Shown: one piece after another, positions 34,301 to 46,300 of the stretch
Layout of the letters: every line of letters starts with the position of its first letter
Numbering within the stretch: position 1 is the stretch's first letter
Made by a program: the position numbers and the translations under genes
Notes under the pieces: generated by a model
Database searches by the model: none
Seen by the model: only the letters and a program-made list of their open reading frames with translations
What the model was told of the DNA's origin: nothing
Source of the DNA: Dipteris shenzhenensis
Lineage: Eukaryota > Polypodiophyta > Polypodiopsida > Gleicheniales
Reading direction: 5' to 3' (one strand)
Assembly: GCA_047967505.1 (NCBI GenBank)
Contig: CM106539.1
Length of the DNA stretch: 64,000 nt

Positions 34301-37300
34301 CCTTTTACAGCTTTTGCCTTTTGCACCCCTCCACCCCCCCCCCGCTCCCCATCTATTTCTACGTACATCTTATTCTGGACTCCTTTGAGAAGAAGCTAGG
34401 AGGCTTTGCCCAATACAAGGTGGTTAATATACGGTGCCCTTTGGTGTGCCCAGAAGAGCTCACATTGCAGCTCGCTCAATCCCCACTGCCATCAAGACCT
34501 CACTGTCTCCTCCAGACAAGTCAAAAGGGGCCTTCGCAAACTTGAGGACATAGTACTAGAAGGGTGCATCGTGGGCCTTAAATCTTCCCATAGGTATGTA
34601 TGAGTGGGAACGTCGAAAGTTATAACAAAATGGTCTTGGTTGAAGGGAAGGTTATAGATTCTATCCTTTCAAGAAAAAAAGGGATTTGTAAGAAAGTTTA
34701 AAAATCTCGCAGAAGTCTCACGGCCATAAAGGACTTGAAATACAGCAAGATGAATGCCTTCAAATTGCCTTATTTATCAATAAGCAAGTAGTGGTCATCG
34801 ATCCTACCTCTTTTTAACAGAGTCATCTAGTGCACTTGGAAATAGTTAACATAGGACTTGCTCAAGGTTTATAGCTGGCCCATCTACATATGGACATTTC
34901 AACCTTCGAGGGAAAATGTTGTGCTTGTTTTATTTAGACAAATGCCCATTGGTGTCGTATCCATCTCCTATAGATGGTGTCGCAAGTGTCACGATCTGTG
35001 ACGTATTCCTTTCTCTATTTCTAGACTTATGGATGGTTTGATGAATGGACACTTGTGGAAGGGTATGCCCTTTCGACGGGACACTTTCTAAGAGGCACAA
35101 CTCTTGCCCTTTCGACGGGACACTTCCTAATGAGGCACAACCCTTCACAAGAGACATTCTATTGAAGAGACATTTCTATTGTAATATACCCTCTCATCAA
35201 GGGTCACACCCTTCACAAGGGGTACACACCTCTTCATGCACATACCCTTTGGAGTACACACCTTTTCATGTGTGACTCTTCACTCTCTATATAAGAGAGG
35301 CCCAATTGTATGGATGACACACTACATCTATCCTACAGATATTCAAGCAATACAATTATTCCTTGTTCTCTGCTATCTCAATCTCCTTTCTGTTCCTTAG
35401 CACATTTCTAAATATAGTAAATCTAGGATTTCTTACAATGGTATCAGAGCAAAATTCGCTCCTGCCTGTAGGAAATGCCCCCCACCTTCTAGCGCCGATC
35501 CGATACATCTCTTCCACTAGAAGGATATTCCGTGCACATTGTGCATGGAAGAGATGGAGAGGATGAGCGTAAAAATTTTAAACGCCTACCCTGCCTAAAG
35601 TCATCTATGGCCTCTCCATCTCCCACACATCACAAGTTGATGTGAATGGACACGACAAAAATCGTGTCTTTTCAGGTGCTTGGGCTGTCCCAAAACCAAG
35701 GGACACACCTTTTCCACCATGGGACACACCTTTTGGTGACGAGTCGTGACTCCTCACTCACAGGACACACCCCATCGTGGACAAAAGGACATACCTATTC
35801 ATGCAGGGACACCCCTTTTAACAATAGGAACATACCCCTTCATGAAAAGGTGCACCTATTCCAAGGGTCACACCCCTTCGAATAGGCACACCTTTTAGGC
35901 CCCAAGTACCTACAAAAGGGTACCTAGAGGGGTAAAAAGGGAAAAAAAAATAAACCCATCCCCTACCCCTAGGATTACCCTAGCTACCTAGGGTTACCTA
36001 AACCCCATTTAATTTTTGGGGCAACTAACCCATTAGGCAGCCCCAACGAAAAGTCGCAGCCTCTTCTTCAACAAAAAAACTGTACGTACGGATTTCCGTA
36101 CCATCTGCGCCAGCCCGTACAGCCCGCCATCATCCTCGCCGTACAGCCCTGCGCATGCCCTCGCCATACGGCCGTACAGCCTGCACCGTACGGACCAGCC
36201 GGTAGCCTGCGTCAGCCCTTGCCCTCGCCGTACAGCCTGCACAAGCCTGCCGTACAGCCTGCGCAAGCCAGCCCCCCCCCCTCCTGCGCAGTCCTTGACC
36301 AGGCCTTCACATTCCGTTTGGCCTCGCCAGCCCTTTCCTTTCCTGCGCAGTCCAGCCTGGGCAATGCTCCGCGCCCCGCCATTGACAGCCTGCAGCCCCG
36401 TGTTTCGCCATTTTTTGGCCCTGCCAAATCAACACCAGTTGAAGCTCCTCGCGTGATGAAGACAGCCTGTTGACAGCCCGGACCAGACAAGTATCGATCG
36501 CTCCTCACAAACCATTGCAACATGGATCTCCGGACAACGATTTGCAGCCTTCTTCTACGCAACAACTTGGCAGATTAAATTATTGCCAGGTGGAGTCTTT
36601 CCAATCTGCTTTTAAGGATTCTCTTTAACAAATTACAGCAAATGAAAGAATCCACATTAAAGCATGGAAACCCCTGGTAATTCACCCGGCATTTCAAGGA
36701 CACCTCAGGCATCAGCTACCACACAATATCGTGTTCAAATTGCACAGCCGGCCCATTTCGGAGCCTACGCATCGTGGATCTTCTGTGTCACGTTCCCTCC
36801 TAGTGACTTGGACCACATCCTCTACCTTCTGCGTGAGGCACCTCAGTTACATTACTTCCTCAGCACAGTACAGGTTGTGTTCCACGAGACACGAAGATAT
36901 CCTGAACCCGATATTCCTCAAGAGTTTGCTGTCCATCTTTGGAGAGAATTTTACCCCTCACCTTCGGCATCTCCCGGGTACTCTCCACCTCCTTCAGCTC
37001 CCAGATATCCTCCTCTACAGGGCGTACCTTCTCCAAGTCAGTATTTACACTCTGAAGGCACTCCCTCTCCTGGATATCCTCCTTTTCCGACAGCAGCTCC
37101 CTTTCCTTTCTCAGATCCGTGGACTCTGCAACCCACTCCTGTCCTCTCACGAGTAGTAACACCACTTTCGGCATCACCAGTGTTACCTCAGACAGGACCT
37201 CCTTTACCAAATTTCCACGGGTGGTTCCATCCTGCCTCGCCTGCCCCCTCCAACATGAGCAACCTCAGGGAGCAGCCCGAATCCTCTTCCAGGAATGGTA

Positions 37301-40300
37301 CAAACTAGAGCGCAAGTTCGCGCTTTTCTCACAGGGATCTCCGATATGTCGCAACGCTCGCGTGAAGCCTCTCTAGAGATCAAAGAATCAAGTCCCAAAA
37401 AGACCCCTGAAGTCAACGTACAAGGCGAATCACTATTGCAACTCCAAATATCCCAGCTTCAGGACAGCATCTCCGACTTGGTCCAGAAAGTTCAAAAACT
37501 TCAAGATTCTCGAAGTACCACACATACAGAGGATGACGTGACGCAACCACACCTATGCGGATTCATTCCCACCAGAGGTAGAAAACACTGAACTACGTGC
37601 CCTCTACCGTTTACTTCAAGCTTCCAAAACTAAAAGACTTGACGTCAAACTTCCGGAAGCCTACACTGGTCAACGCAATCGCCGAACAGTTGACCAATGG
37701 CTCGCAAAAATGCGCATGTATTTTGATACTGTTGACCTCACTGAAGGCAAAAAGATCGCCTTGGCAGCCTCCCTCCTCAAGGATACAGCTTTTCTATGGT
37801 GGCAAAGATGCTTAAAGGACGGAAAAAGTGTGTTAACATGGGAACGTTGGATGGACAAAAATAGTAGAGCCTAACCCACCTTCACAGCCACACTCATCCA
37901 CGTTTAAAACACCCGAACAACACTATCACAAGGCCAAAGGAATTCATTCAACATCCTTCTCTCTACACATTTCCAGACACAACTCAGACTCTGGTTACAT
38001 TCTTCGAGAAGCCACACAACCTCGAAAAGAAAACCAGTGGACTACACAGCCCAACATGATGCTCCTACCACTGAGCTCAAGCTCACAAAGCATACAAAGA
38101 CATAATGCATCCAATCCCACAATTCATCGGACAACCATCCACAACTTCCTTATAGATTAAAGGAAATCTGACATGCACTACGCTCCCGTATCACAGCTCA
38201 CCACCCTTGGAGATCTTGATATACTGCCTGGCAAGGCCTCTCTGTTCTCAACACTAGAGTATTGGTGTGCATTCAACAACTAGCTAGCCATAAGCATGTT
38301 ATTCCATCCTCGTTATTTCTTCCTTTATGAGGACCACCTTTGGCTTCATAGCTCAAACACCTCATGGAGCACATATACGTCCTTCCAAAATCCACCCAGT
38401 CGACAAAATGATGATGCCTCTCGCCATGTCCCAAAGCTCTACCTCCGAGCAATGGTCGACCTCCCGACCGGATTACACCTCCTCTCCTCCTTAGTAGAGA
38501 TCCCCCTCTGCTGCGTACCCTCCACAGCCAAAGGCCTCTTCTTCACCCATATATCCTTCAACCTTCATCTCGAACCATGCAGCCCCTCTTCTTTTCGTGA
38601 TGATCTCCCTTCCAAAGCTCTCCTTCTGTTGCTCGTCCACGCACATAACCTCCTTTGTCATCAAGCCTCAGCACCCATAGCTTCTTTCCTGTTGGTCCTT
38701 TTAACAAGCTCCTCCTTGCTCACGTTTTGCTTTTTTAACCAAACTCCCCTCTATCCTCTTCTGAGAACCTTTCTGTAAGGGCAACGGCCCTCGAGCCAGA
38801 TCCCTCAACCTCTAGTATGGACAGTCGTCCTCTTCATCAAACCAGTCGCTCCCAGCTAAGGCAACGACTGCCCTTCCGTCACCCCTCCAGTGATCACAGC
38901 CAATAACGCAGCTTCCCCTTCCGCTCCTTCTAGCCGTCGCCTTCACCCTTCAGAGCCCCTTCTTCACGTGAAGCTTTTGAACCAGATCCCCAGCTCGCAG
39001 AACAAAACGACCCCCATTGCCTCTCTGAGCTCGCATCATCGCGACCACAGTCAGGACTTTACAGGACTTCAATAAGTGCCACTTCGTCACACACAACGAA
39101 CCCACAGCCAAAACTCTGCTCTTTGTTGCACACGAGCCTCACTACGCCTTCCGCTCTCGAGCTCCTTGAAGCTCTCCACATACCCGTCATTAAGCAACCT
39201 CTCTCCCCAGACCTTCAATCGCTCACGGTTTTCCTTCTTCCTTGGAACTCTCTTATTTTTCAACTTCCTCCCATCTACTACGAGCCACTCACGCGATCCC
39301 CCAACTCACTTATGTGCAGCTCGTCCTCCTTCATCAGCATATTGCGATCCTCATCGACTCCTTCTCCCACTCAAGTCTCTCCCAGATCCCGTCGCCTTTC
39401 ATCTCCAACCTACAAAGAGCGTCGCCCCCAATTCTCCAAACTCCCTCTCCAACGCAGTCCTCTTCCCAAACCCTTCCGTTCATGTTGTTGCAACGCCCGC
39501 CCCCTCTTTCAACTTCCTTGCCGTCTCCTTTATCCAGAAGCCTCCTCTGCTCCACCGAGCACTACGAACCTCTCCTGCTCACTGAAACTCCCCCACACAC
39601 ACCTCCTCCCTCCGTTGAATCCTCGTCCCCCTTCATCGTTGCCATCCTCGCGAGCTCATGACCAGAAGCTTCCTTCATCACGTAGCCACGTGCATGCATG
39701 CTCCTTTCCAAATCAATTTGGCCACCTTAGCTTTATTTGCCACCTCATCAGTGACATTTTACCACTCTCAAGACATTTCCCCCAAGTCACACACCAAGGC
39801 ACTTAAGCACATATTCATTGACTATGTGCACACAATTGCATGCCACCAGTCGTTTAGCATTTGATTGCCCACTGACCATCCACATATGATGAACACCATC
39901 CCGTCCCTGGTGGATACCATGAAGTGCTCGAAAGTTGCTCACACAAAATCTGATTGAACGCCAGCAAGCACACACACAGGTTGAACATCACACATGTACA
40001 TATGTTCAGACGAGTTTGGGGTTTTCAAAAATCTTCACACACCTTTAGCAACCCCTACTCTTCTGCTGTGACATTCATGTCCAGCAGCTAAAGAAAAACA
40101 TTAGCAAACCACTTGGATCAAAAACAAAGCAAGCTTGTGCTCTATGCCTCTGCTTTTCTCCTCCCGGATCAAAAGGATAACTTTGAACCCTCCACTGCCA
40201 GATATGCATAATCCACCATCCTCCTGGATCAAATGGAATCAACAACACACCAATTTGATGTAGCCACCAGCTCCTTCCATATAAGCCTCCAGGATCCCAT

Positions 40301-43300
40301 ATCCTATCTTGCCAAGATAGTACACAACTCCACTGGCTATCAGCCGTCACACTTATATCATGAGTCTTGCCCATCTTCACATGAGCTACATCTTTTGAGG
40401 TCACAACCTCACACACAAATCTCACGGGCACAACCAGCTCATAATCTGTGATTAGGGACTTCTCAGCATACCCTATTGTCTCAACCTTTGAAGCTGCAAA
40501 ACTCAACCCATCACATGAATTATCAAGATCACTCAGGAGCAAACAAACATCTCTTCCACCTGAAGAATGCTCAAACATACCATCATACTCTTTCTTGTCA
40601 TTGCCCACCACACATGCAAAATCCACGAGGATATCATCAAGCAAAGCATCTAGTTGATCATCAATCACACTATCACTGCTGTGCTTCTCAACATGCATAC
40701 TGGTGTTTTCATTCTCTTTCGAAGAGATCAATGCTAACATATCATTCAGTGCATCATCAAGAACACAATCCATCTCATTCTCAGAATCACCATCATCTTG
40801 TAAACACTGAATCTTAACCTCATCATACTCATCACAATTTGCATGCACACAATCAACACTTGCTGTCTGTAGGTCTTTTACTTTATCAGTAATAGCCACA
40901 TCAGCTTCATCACTGTCACACATGATCGAGCTCTCATCTTCACTAGTTTCACCTTTTTCTTCCTCACTTGCTGAACCTGAAATCTTAGCTTCTTCAGTAT
41001 GCACAATCACAGTGTCAACCACAAATTGATTGCATTCAGCCATCATATGCACATCATCACCACACAACACTGGAGCATGATCATCATCTACACACACAGA
41101 CTTATCCTTAGCTGCCTTTAATGGGCTCTCAACATTTCTGCCATCTATGGTAGCAACCCCTTCTCTCGGGCTCTCTTCTACCACCTCACACAGATCTAGC
41201 TGAGCAACACCCTCTTCCATAGCAAGTGACAAGCCTCCACTCATAAGTGTAATGATATCCAGCTCCCTTACATCATCAACATCCGGTTTCTTCAGCAATG
41301 AAGACAACTGATGAGATGCTCTCTTCCTCTATCTCACTCAAAAAATCTATCTCTTCATCTGTGACTGTCTCCTCAAGTTCCTCTTCCAACTCCAGCCTAC
41401 AGCTCATCACATAATCTGGTACTCTCCTTGCACCAGCTGAACTTCCTTCTCCTCCATCCATAGCGTCTCCGCTGTTATTTTGACCTCTGCTTCTTCCTGC
41501 AATCTCTACCCAATTGAGGCTGAATGTTTTCATCAGCTCCACAGCTTCATGCAATTCCTTTTTCAGGGAATCATCCTGCATAGGAATAGACACCGGCTCT
41601 CTCTCTGCATATGCCTTAATCATTTCTGGCCTACTGACCAGGGTTTTAGGCTCCTCTTGCATACCAAGCTGCCTCAGTCTCTTGACCTTCCATTCTTTCT
41701 CTCTAGCCACTCTGACTGCATCCTCAAAACTATCAATATTCTTCATCTCCACCTTCAGACGGAGTGAAGGCTCCAGACCAGCCACAAACCGGTCTCTCTT
41801 TATCATTTGCGGGGGTACTTCAGGAATTAAAGCCTCACACCATAGACTCCACAGTCTACCAAACTCTATCAGATACTGATCCACATCCTGGCTATCCTTT
41901 TGCTGAATTTTGCACAACTCCTTCCATACTTCATTAGGGCTCCTGAATTGTGCAAACCGTGCAAGAACAGCTGCTCTCACCACTGTATACTCCGGATTTT
42001 GCTGCTGAGGATGAACAGTCTTGAAGGCAGCCACTTGAGTCTGCAACCATGCTTTTGCATCTCCCTGCAAACAATAATTCAAGATCTGAAACAAAATCTC
42101 AGGGGTTGCCCTATCCTTCATCAGTGCTGTAAATTCCATTTTTTCCAAGAATCTCACTGCATTCTCATATGGCATCCCCCAAAACTCTGGAAAGTCCTCT
42201 GCCATCCTCACAATCTTTCAACTGTCACACACCCTGGCTTTCTCAACCACAACAAAACTCGAAGGCAACAAAACAAATACACTACTGAAGAAGCTCACTC
42301 TACATCTGAAGAGCATTTTTTTTCCTACGGGCAAGCACTTTCAAAGCTCTCTGCACTCTAGCTCGGAGTTGGATCACACGTAGCTGGACTTCTATACATC
42401 TGTCCTTCCTGTGACCACATTTTCCACACCACTCACACTGTATCACTCTCATGTGTGGATTTCTCCCCATTGCTTGCAACACATCTCAGAACACCTGCTC
42501 CTCCAATCTTGTAAACTGAAGTGAACTCCTCCGTGGAGGCACCAAAACGTGGATGGACAAAAATAGTAGAGCCTAACCCACCTTCACAGCCACACTCATC
42601 CACGTTTAAAACACCCGAACAACACTATCACAAGGCCAAAGGAATTCATTCAACATCCTTCTCTCTACACATTTCCAGACACAACTCAAACTCTGGTTAC
42701 ATTCTTCGAGAAGCCACACAACCTCAGAAAGAAAACCAGTGGACTACACAGCCCAACATGATGCTCCTACCACTGAGCTCAAGCTCACAAAGCATACAAA
42801 GACATAATGCATCCAATCCCACAATTCATCGGACAACCATCCACAACTTCCTTATAGATTAAAGGAAATCTGACATGCACTACGCTCCCGTATCACAGCT
42901 CACCACCCTTGGAGATCTTGATATACTGCCTGGCAAGGCCTCTCTGTTCTCAACACTAGAGTATTGGTGTGCATTCAACAACTAGCTAGCCATAAGCATG
43001 TTATTCCATCCTCGTTATTTCTTCCTTTATGAGGACCACCTTTGGCTTCATAGCTCAAACAACATATACGTCCTTCCAAAATCCACCCAGTCGACAAAAT
43101 GATGATGCCTCTCGCCATGTCCCAAAGCTCTACCTCCGAGCAATGGTCGACCTCCCGACCGGATTACACCTCCTCTCCTCCTTAGTAGAGATCCCCCTCT
43201 GCTGCGTACCCTCCACAGCCAAAGGCCTCTTCTTCACCCATATATCCTTCAACCTTCATCTCGAACCATGCAGCCCCTCTTCTTTTCGTGATGATCTCCC

Positions 43301-46300
43301 TTCCAAAGCTCTCCTTCTGTTGCTCGTCCACGCACATAACCTCCTTTGTCATCAAGCCTCAGCACCCATAGCTTCTTTCCTGTTGGTCCTTTTAACAAGC
43401 TCCTCCTTGCTCACGTTTTGCTTTTTTAACCAAACTCCCCTCTATCCTCTTCTGAGAACCTTTCTGTAAGGGCAACGGCCCTCGAGCCAGATCCCTCAAC
43501 CTCTAGTATGGACAGTCGTCCTCTTCATCAAACCAGTCGCTCCCAGCTAAGGCAACGACTGCCCTTCCGTCACCCCTCCAGTGATCACAGCCAATAACGC
43601 AGCTTCCCCTTCCGCTCCTTCTAGCCGTCGCCTTCACCCTTCAGAGCCCCTTCTTCACGTGAAGCTTTTGAACCAGATCCCCAGCTCGCAGAACAAAACG
43701 ACCCCCATTGCCTCTCTGAGCTCGCATCATCGCGACCACAGTCAGGAATTTACAGGACTTCAATAAGTGCCACTTCGTCACACACAACGAACCCACAGCC
43801 AAAACTCTGCTCTTTGTTGCACACGAGCCTCACTACGCCTTCCGCTCTCGAGCTCCTTGAAGCTCTCCACATACCCGTCATTAAGCAACCTCTCTCCCCA
43901 GACCTTCAATCGCTCACGGTTTTCCTTCTTCCTTGGAACTCTCTTATTTTTCAACTTCCTCCCATCTACTACGAGCCACTCACGCGATCCCCCAACTCAC
44001 TTATGTGCAGCTCGTCCTCCTTCATCAGCATATTGCGATCCTCATCGACTCCTTCTCCCACTCAAGTCTCTCCCAGATCCCGTCGCCTTTCATCTCCAAC
44101 CTACAAAGAGCGTCGCCCCCAATTCTCCAAACTCCCTCTCCAACGCAGTCCTCTTCCCAAACCCTTCCGTTCGTGTTGTTGCAACGCCCGCCCCCTCTTT
44201 CAACTTCCTTGCCGTCTCCTTTATCCAGAAGCCTCCTCTGCTCCACCGAGCACTACGAACCTCTCCTGCTCACTGAAACTCCCCCACACACACCTCCTCC
44301 CTCCGTTGAATCCTCGTCCCCCTTCATCGTTGCCATCCTCGCGAGCTCATGACCACACCTCCTCCCTCCGTTGAATCCTCGTCCCCCTTCATCGTTGCCA
44401 TCCTCGCGAGCTCATGACCAGAAGCTTCCTTCATCACGTAGCCACGTGCATGCATGCTCCTTTCCAAATCAATTTGGCCACCTTAGCTTTATTTGCCACC
44501 TCATCAGTGACATTTTACCACTCTCAAGACATTTCCCCCAAGTCACACACCAAGGCACTTAAGCACATATTCATTGACTATGTGCACACAATTGCATGCC
44601 ACCAGTCGTTTAGCATTTGATTGCCCACTGACCATCCACATATGATGAACACCATCCCGTCCCTGGTGGATACCATGAAGTGCTCGAAAGTTGCTCACAC
44701 AAAATCTGATTGAACGCCAGCAAGCACACACACAGGTTGAACATCACACATGTACATATGTTCAGACGAGTTTGGGGTTTTCAAAAATCTTCACACAACG
44801 TTTTGAACACGTGCTCCGTAAGCAGTTTATACCTGCCAATGCGGACTTCCAAGCACGTTCAAAACTCCGACAGTTGGAGCAAACGGGTTCCCTGTCTTCC
44901 TACATCTCTCAGTTCACCACATTGGTGCTGGAGATTGATGGTTTAACTGAGGATGATCGCCTTCATGCTTTCATCTCAGGCCTAAATCCCTCGTTACGCA
45001 TTGATGTTCTTAAAGCAAACATCACCACCACAGCTGGCGCTATTGCTTACGCAGAGCGCATTACAGATTTCCAAAACACAGGGAAGCAGAGTGCTAATCG
45101 CACACAAAACTCTCCTATGGCCAAAGGTGCTCGCCCTCAAGATAACACCAGGTTTCGATAAAACTTCGGTAATCAAGGTCAGCGACAGTCTCAAGATCCC
45201 CAGAAGCCTCAGAAATCATTTGCTGGATTCCAACAGAAGCACTCCTCCAAGGATCGTGCCTCTTCTTCTTCACAAAGTCATTACCGACATCCCCAACATA
45301 AAGGTGCGGCCACTGACAAGAAGAATAGCTCCAGCACAAAAGGACTTTGTACCATCTGTACAGGCGACCATAGATGGTTCAATTGTCCCAAGCGCCCAAA
45401 GCAAAATTCCAATATGGAACCTAGCACTCCCCAAAAAGAAGATGCTACCCCAGCACAAGACAAGAAAGGCAAAGCTGTTCGAATGGCGAATACCATCCAC
45501 CTGAGCCTTGCCAGCAACCCCAAACCTTCTCTGGCCACTCAAGTACTTTGTGTTCAAGGATCGATTCGTGGAACAACGGTCACCATCCTCATCGACAGTG
45601 GCTGTTCTCATAATTTCCTAGCCAGTTCTGTGGTCGATAAACTTCGGTTGACCACCAGTCCTAGTCTCAGGGACTATCAGATTGAACTCGCAAATGGAAC
45701 GACTTTCTTGTGCAACACCAGGATTAAAAACTTGTCTTTTCGTATCCAAGATTATACGGACAAGTTGAACTTCGACATTATACCTCTTTCTCAGTACGAT
45801 GTCATACTTGGACAACAGTGGCTCTACGACTATGATCCCTCAATCAGTTTTCGTAGCCATACTATCCAGTTTGTCCATCAGGGAAAACTTATTGAGCTAA
45901 CTGGTTCTAGGGACTCTCCTTCAACACCAGTTGCCTCTGCCCTACAAGTAAAGAAGTGGGTTCGTAAACGCCAAGTAAAGACTTCACTTCTGTTGGTTAC
46001 GGCAGCCGAGGAGACACCAACTAAGGATCCTCCTGAATACCTCAACCAACCTTTTTTCCAGCCTTACCTGGATATTTTTCCACAGGAATTGCCAAAGCAG
46101 TTACCACCTCGACGACCAGTGGATCACCCAATCGAACTTATTCCCGGCAGTAATCCACCGTCGAAACCTCCTTATCGGGTTTCTTACACTCAAAATGAAG
46201 AAATCCAAAGACAGGTCACCGAACTACTCGACAAAGGTCACATTCGGCCCAGTCGCAGCTCTTTCGGATCTCCTGTACTACTTGTGGAAAAAAATAATAA

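Larger units (their letters stand above)
37848..44797 (-). mobile_element. Non-autonomous LTR element with 2.2-kb LTRs, nested in Gypsy-A gag
   Basis: A 6,950-bp insertion has TG...CA ends and a short target duplication, ACGT at 37,844-37,847 and 44,798-44,801. Removing it restores the host gag reading ...[13 protein letters not shown]. The LTRs are 37,848-40,041 and 42,550-44,797. The internal region is 2.5 kb and carries a gag-like gene, an acidic ORF and a zinc-knuckle ORF on the minus strand, but no protease, RT, RNase H or integrase. By size and lack of pol it belongs with large non-autonomous (LARD-like) retrotransposons, though it keeps gag coding. The LTRs differ by only about five or six substitutions plus two indels, so it inserted very recently. 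Confidence 0.9.

Noticed and set aside
36040-36300. CRISPR-like array suspected from the regular CGTACAGCC units
   Set aside because: Unit spacing is irregular, spacers are short and similar, and the setting is a plant retrotransposon leader.
39123-39806. 227-codon open frame on the plus strand (and its twin at 43,814-44,374)
   Set aside because: It lies within the LTRs of the nested element, reads antisense to its genes, and encodes S/L/P-rich low-complexity sequence with no domain. It is an effect of C/T-rich LTR composition.
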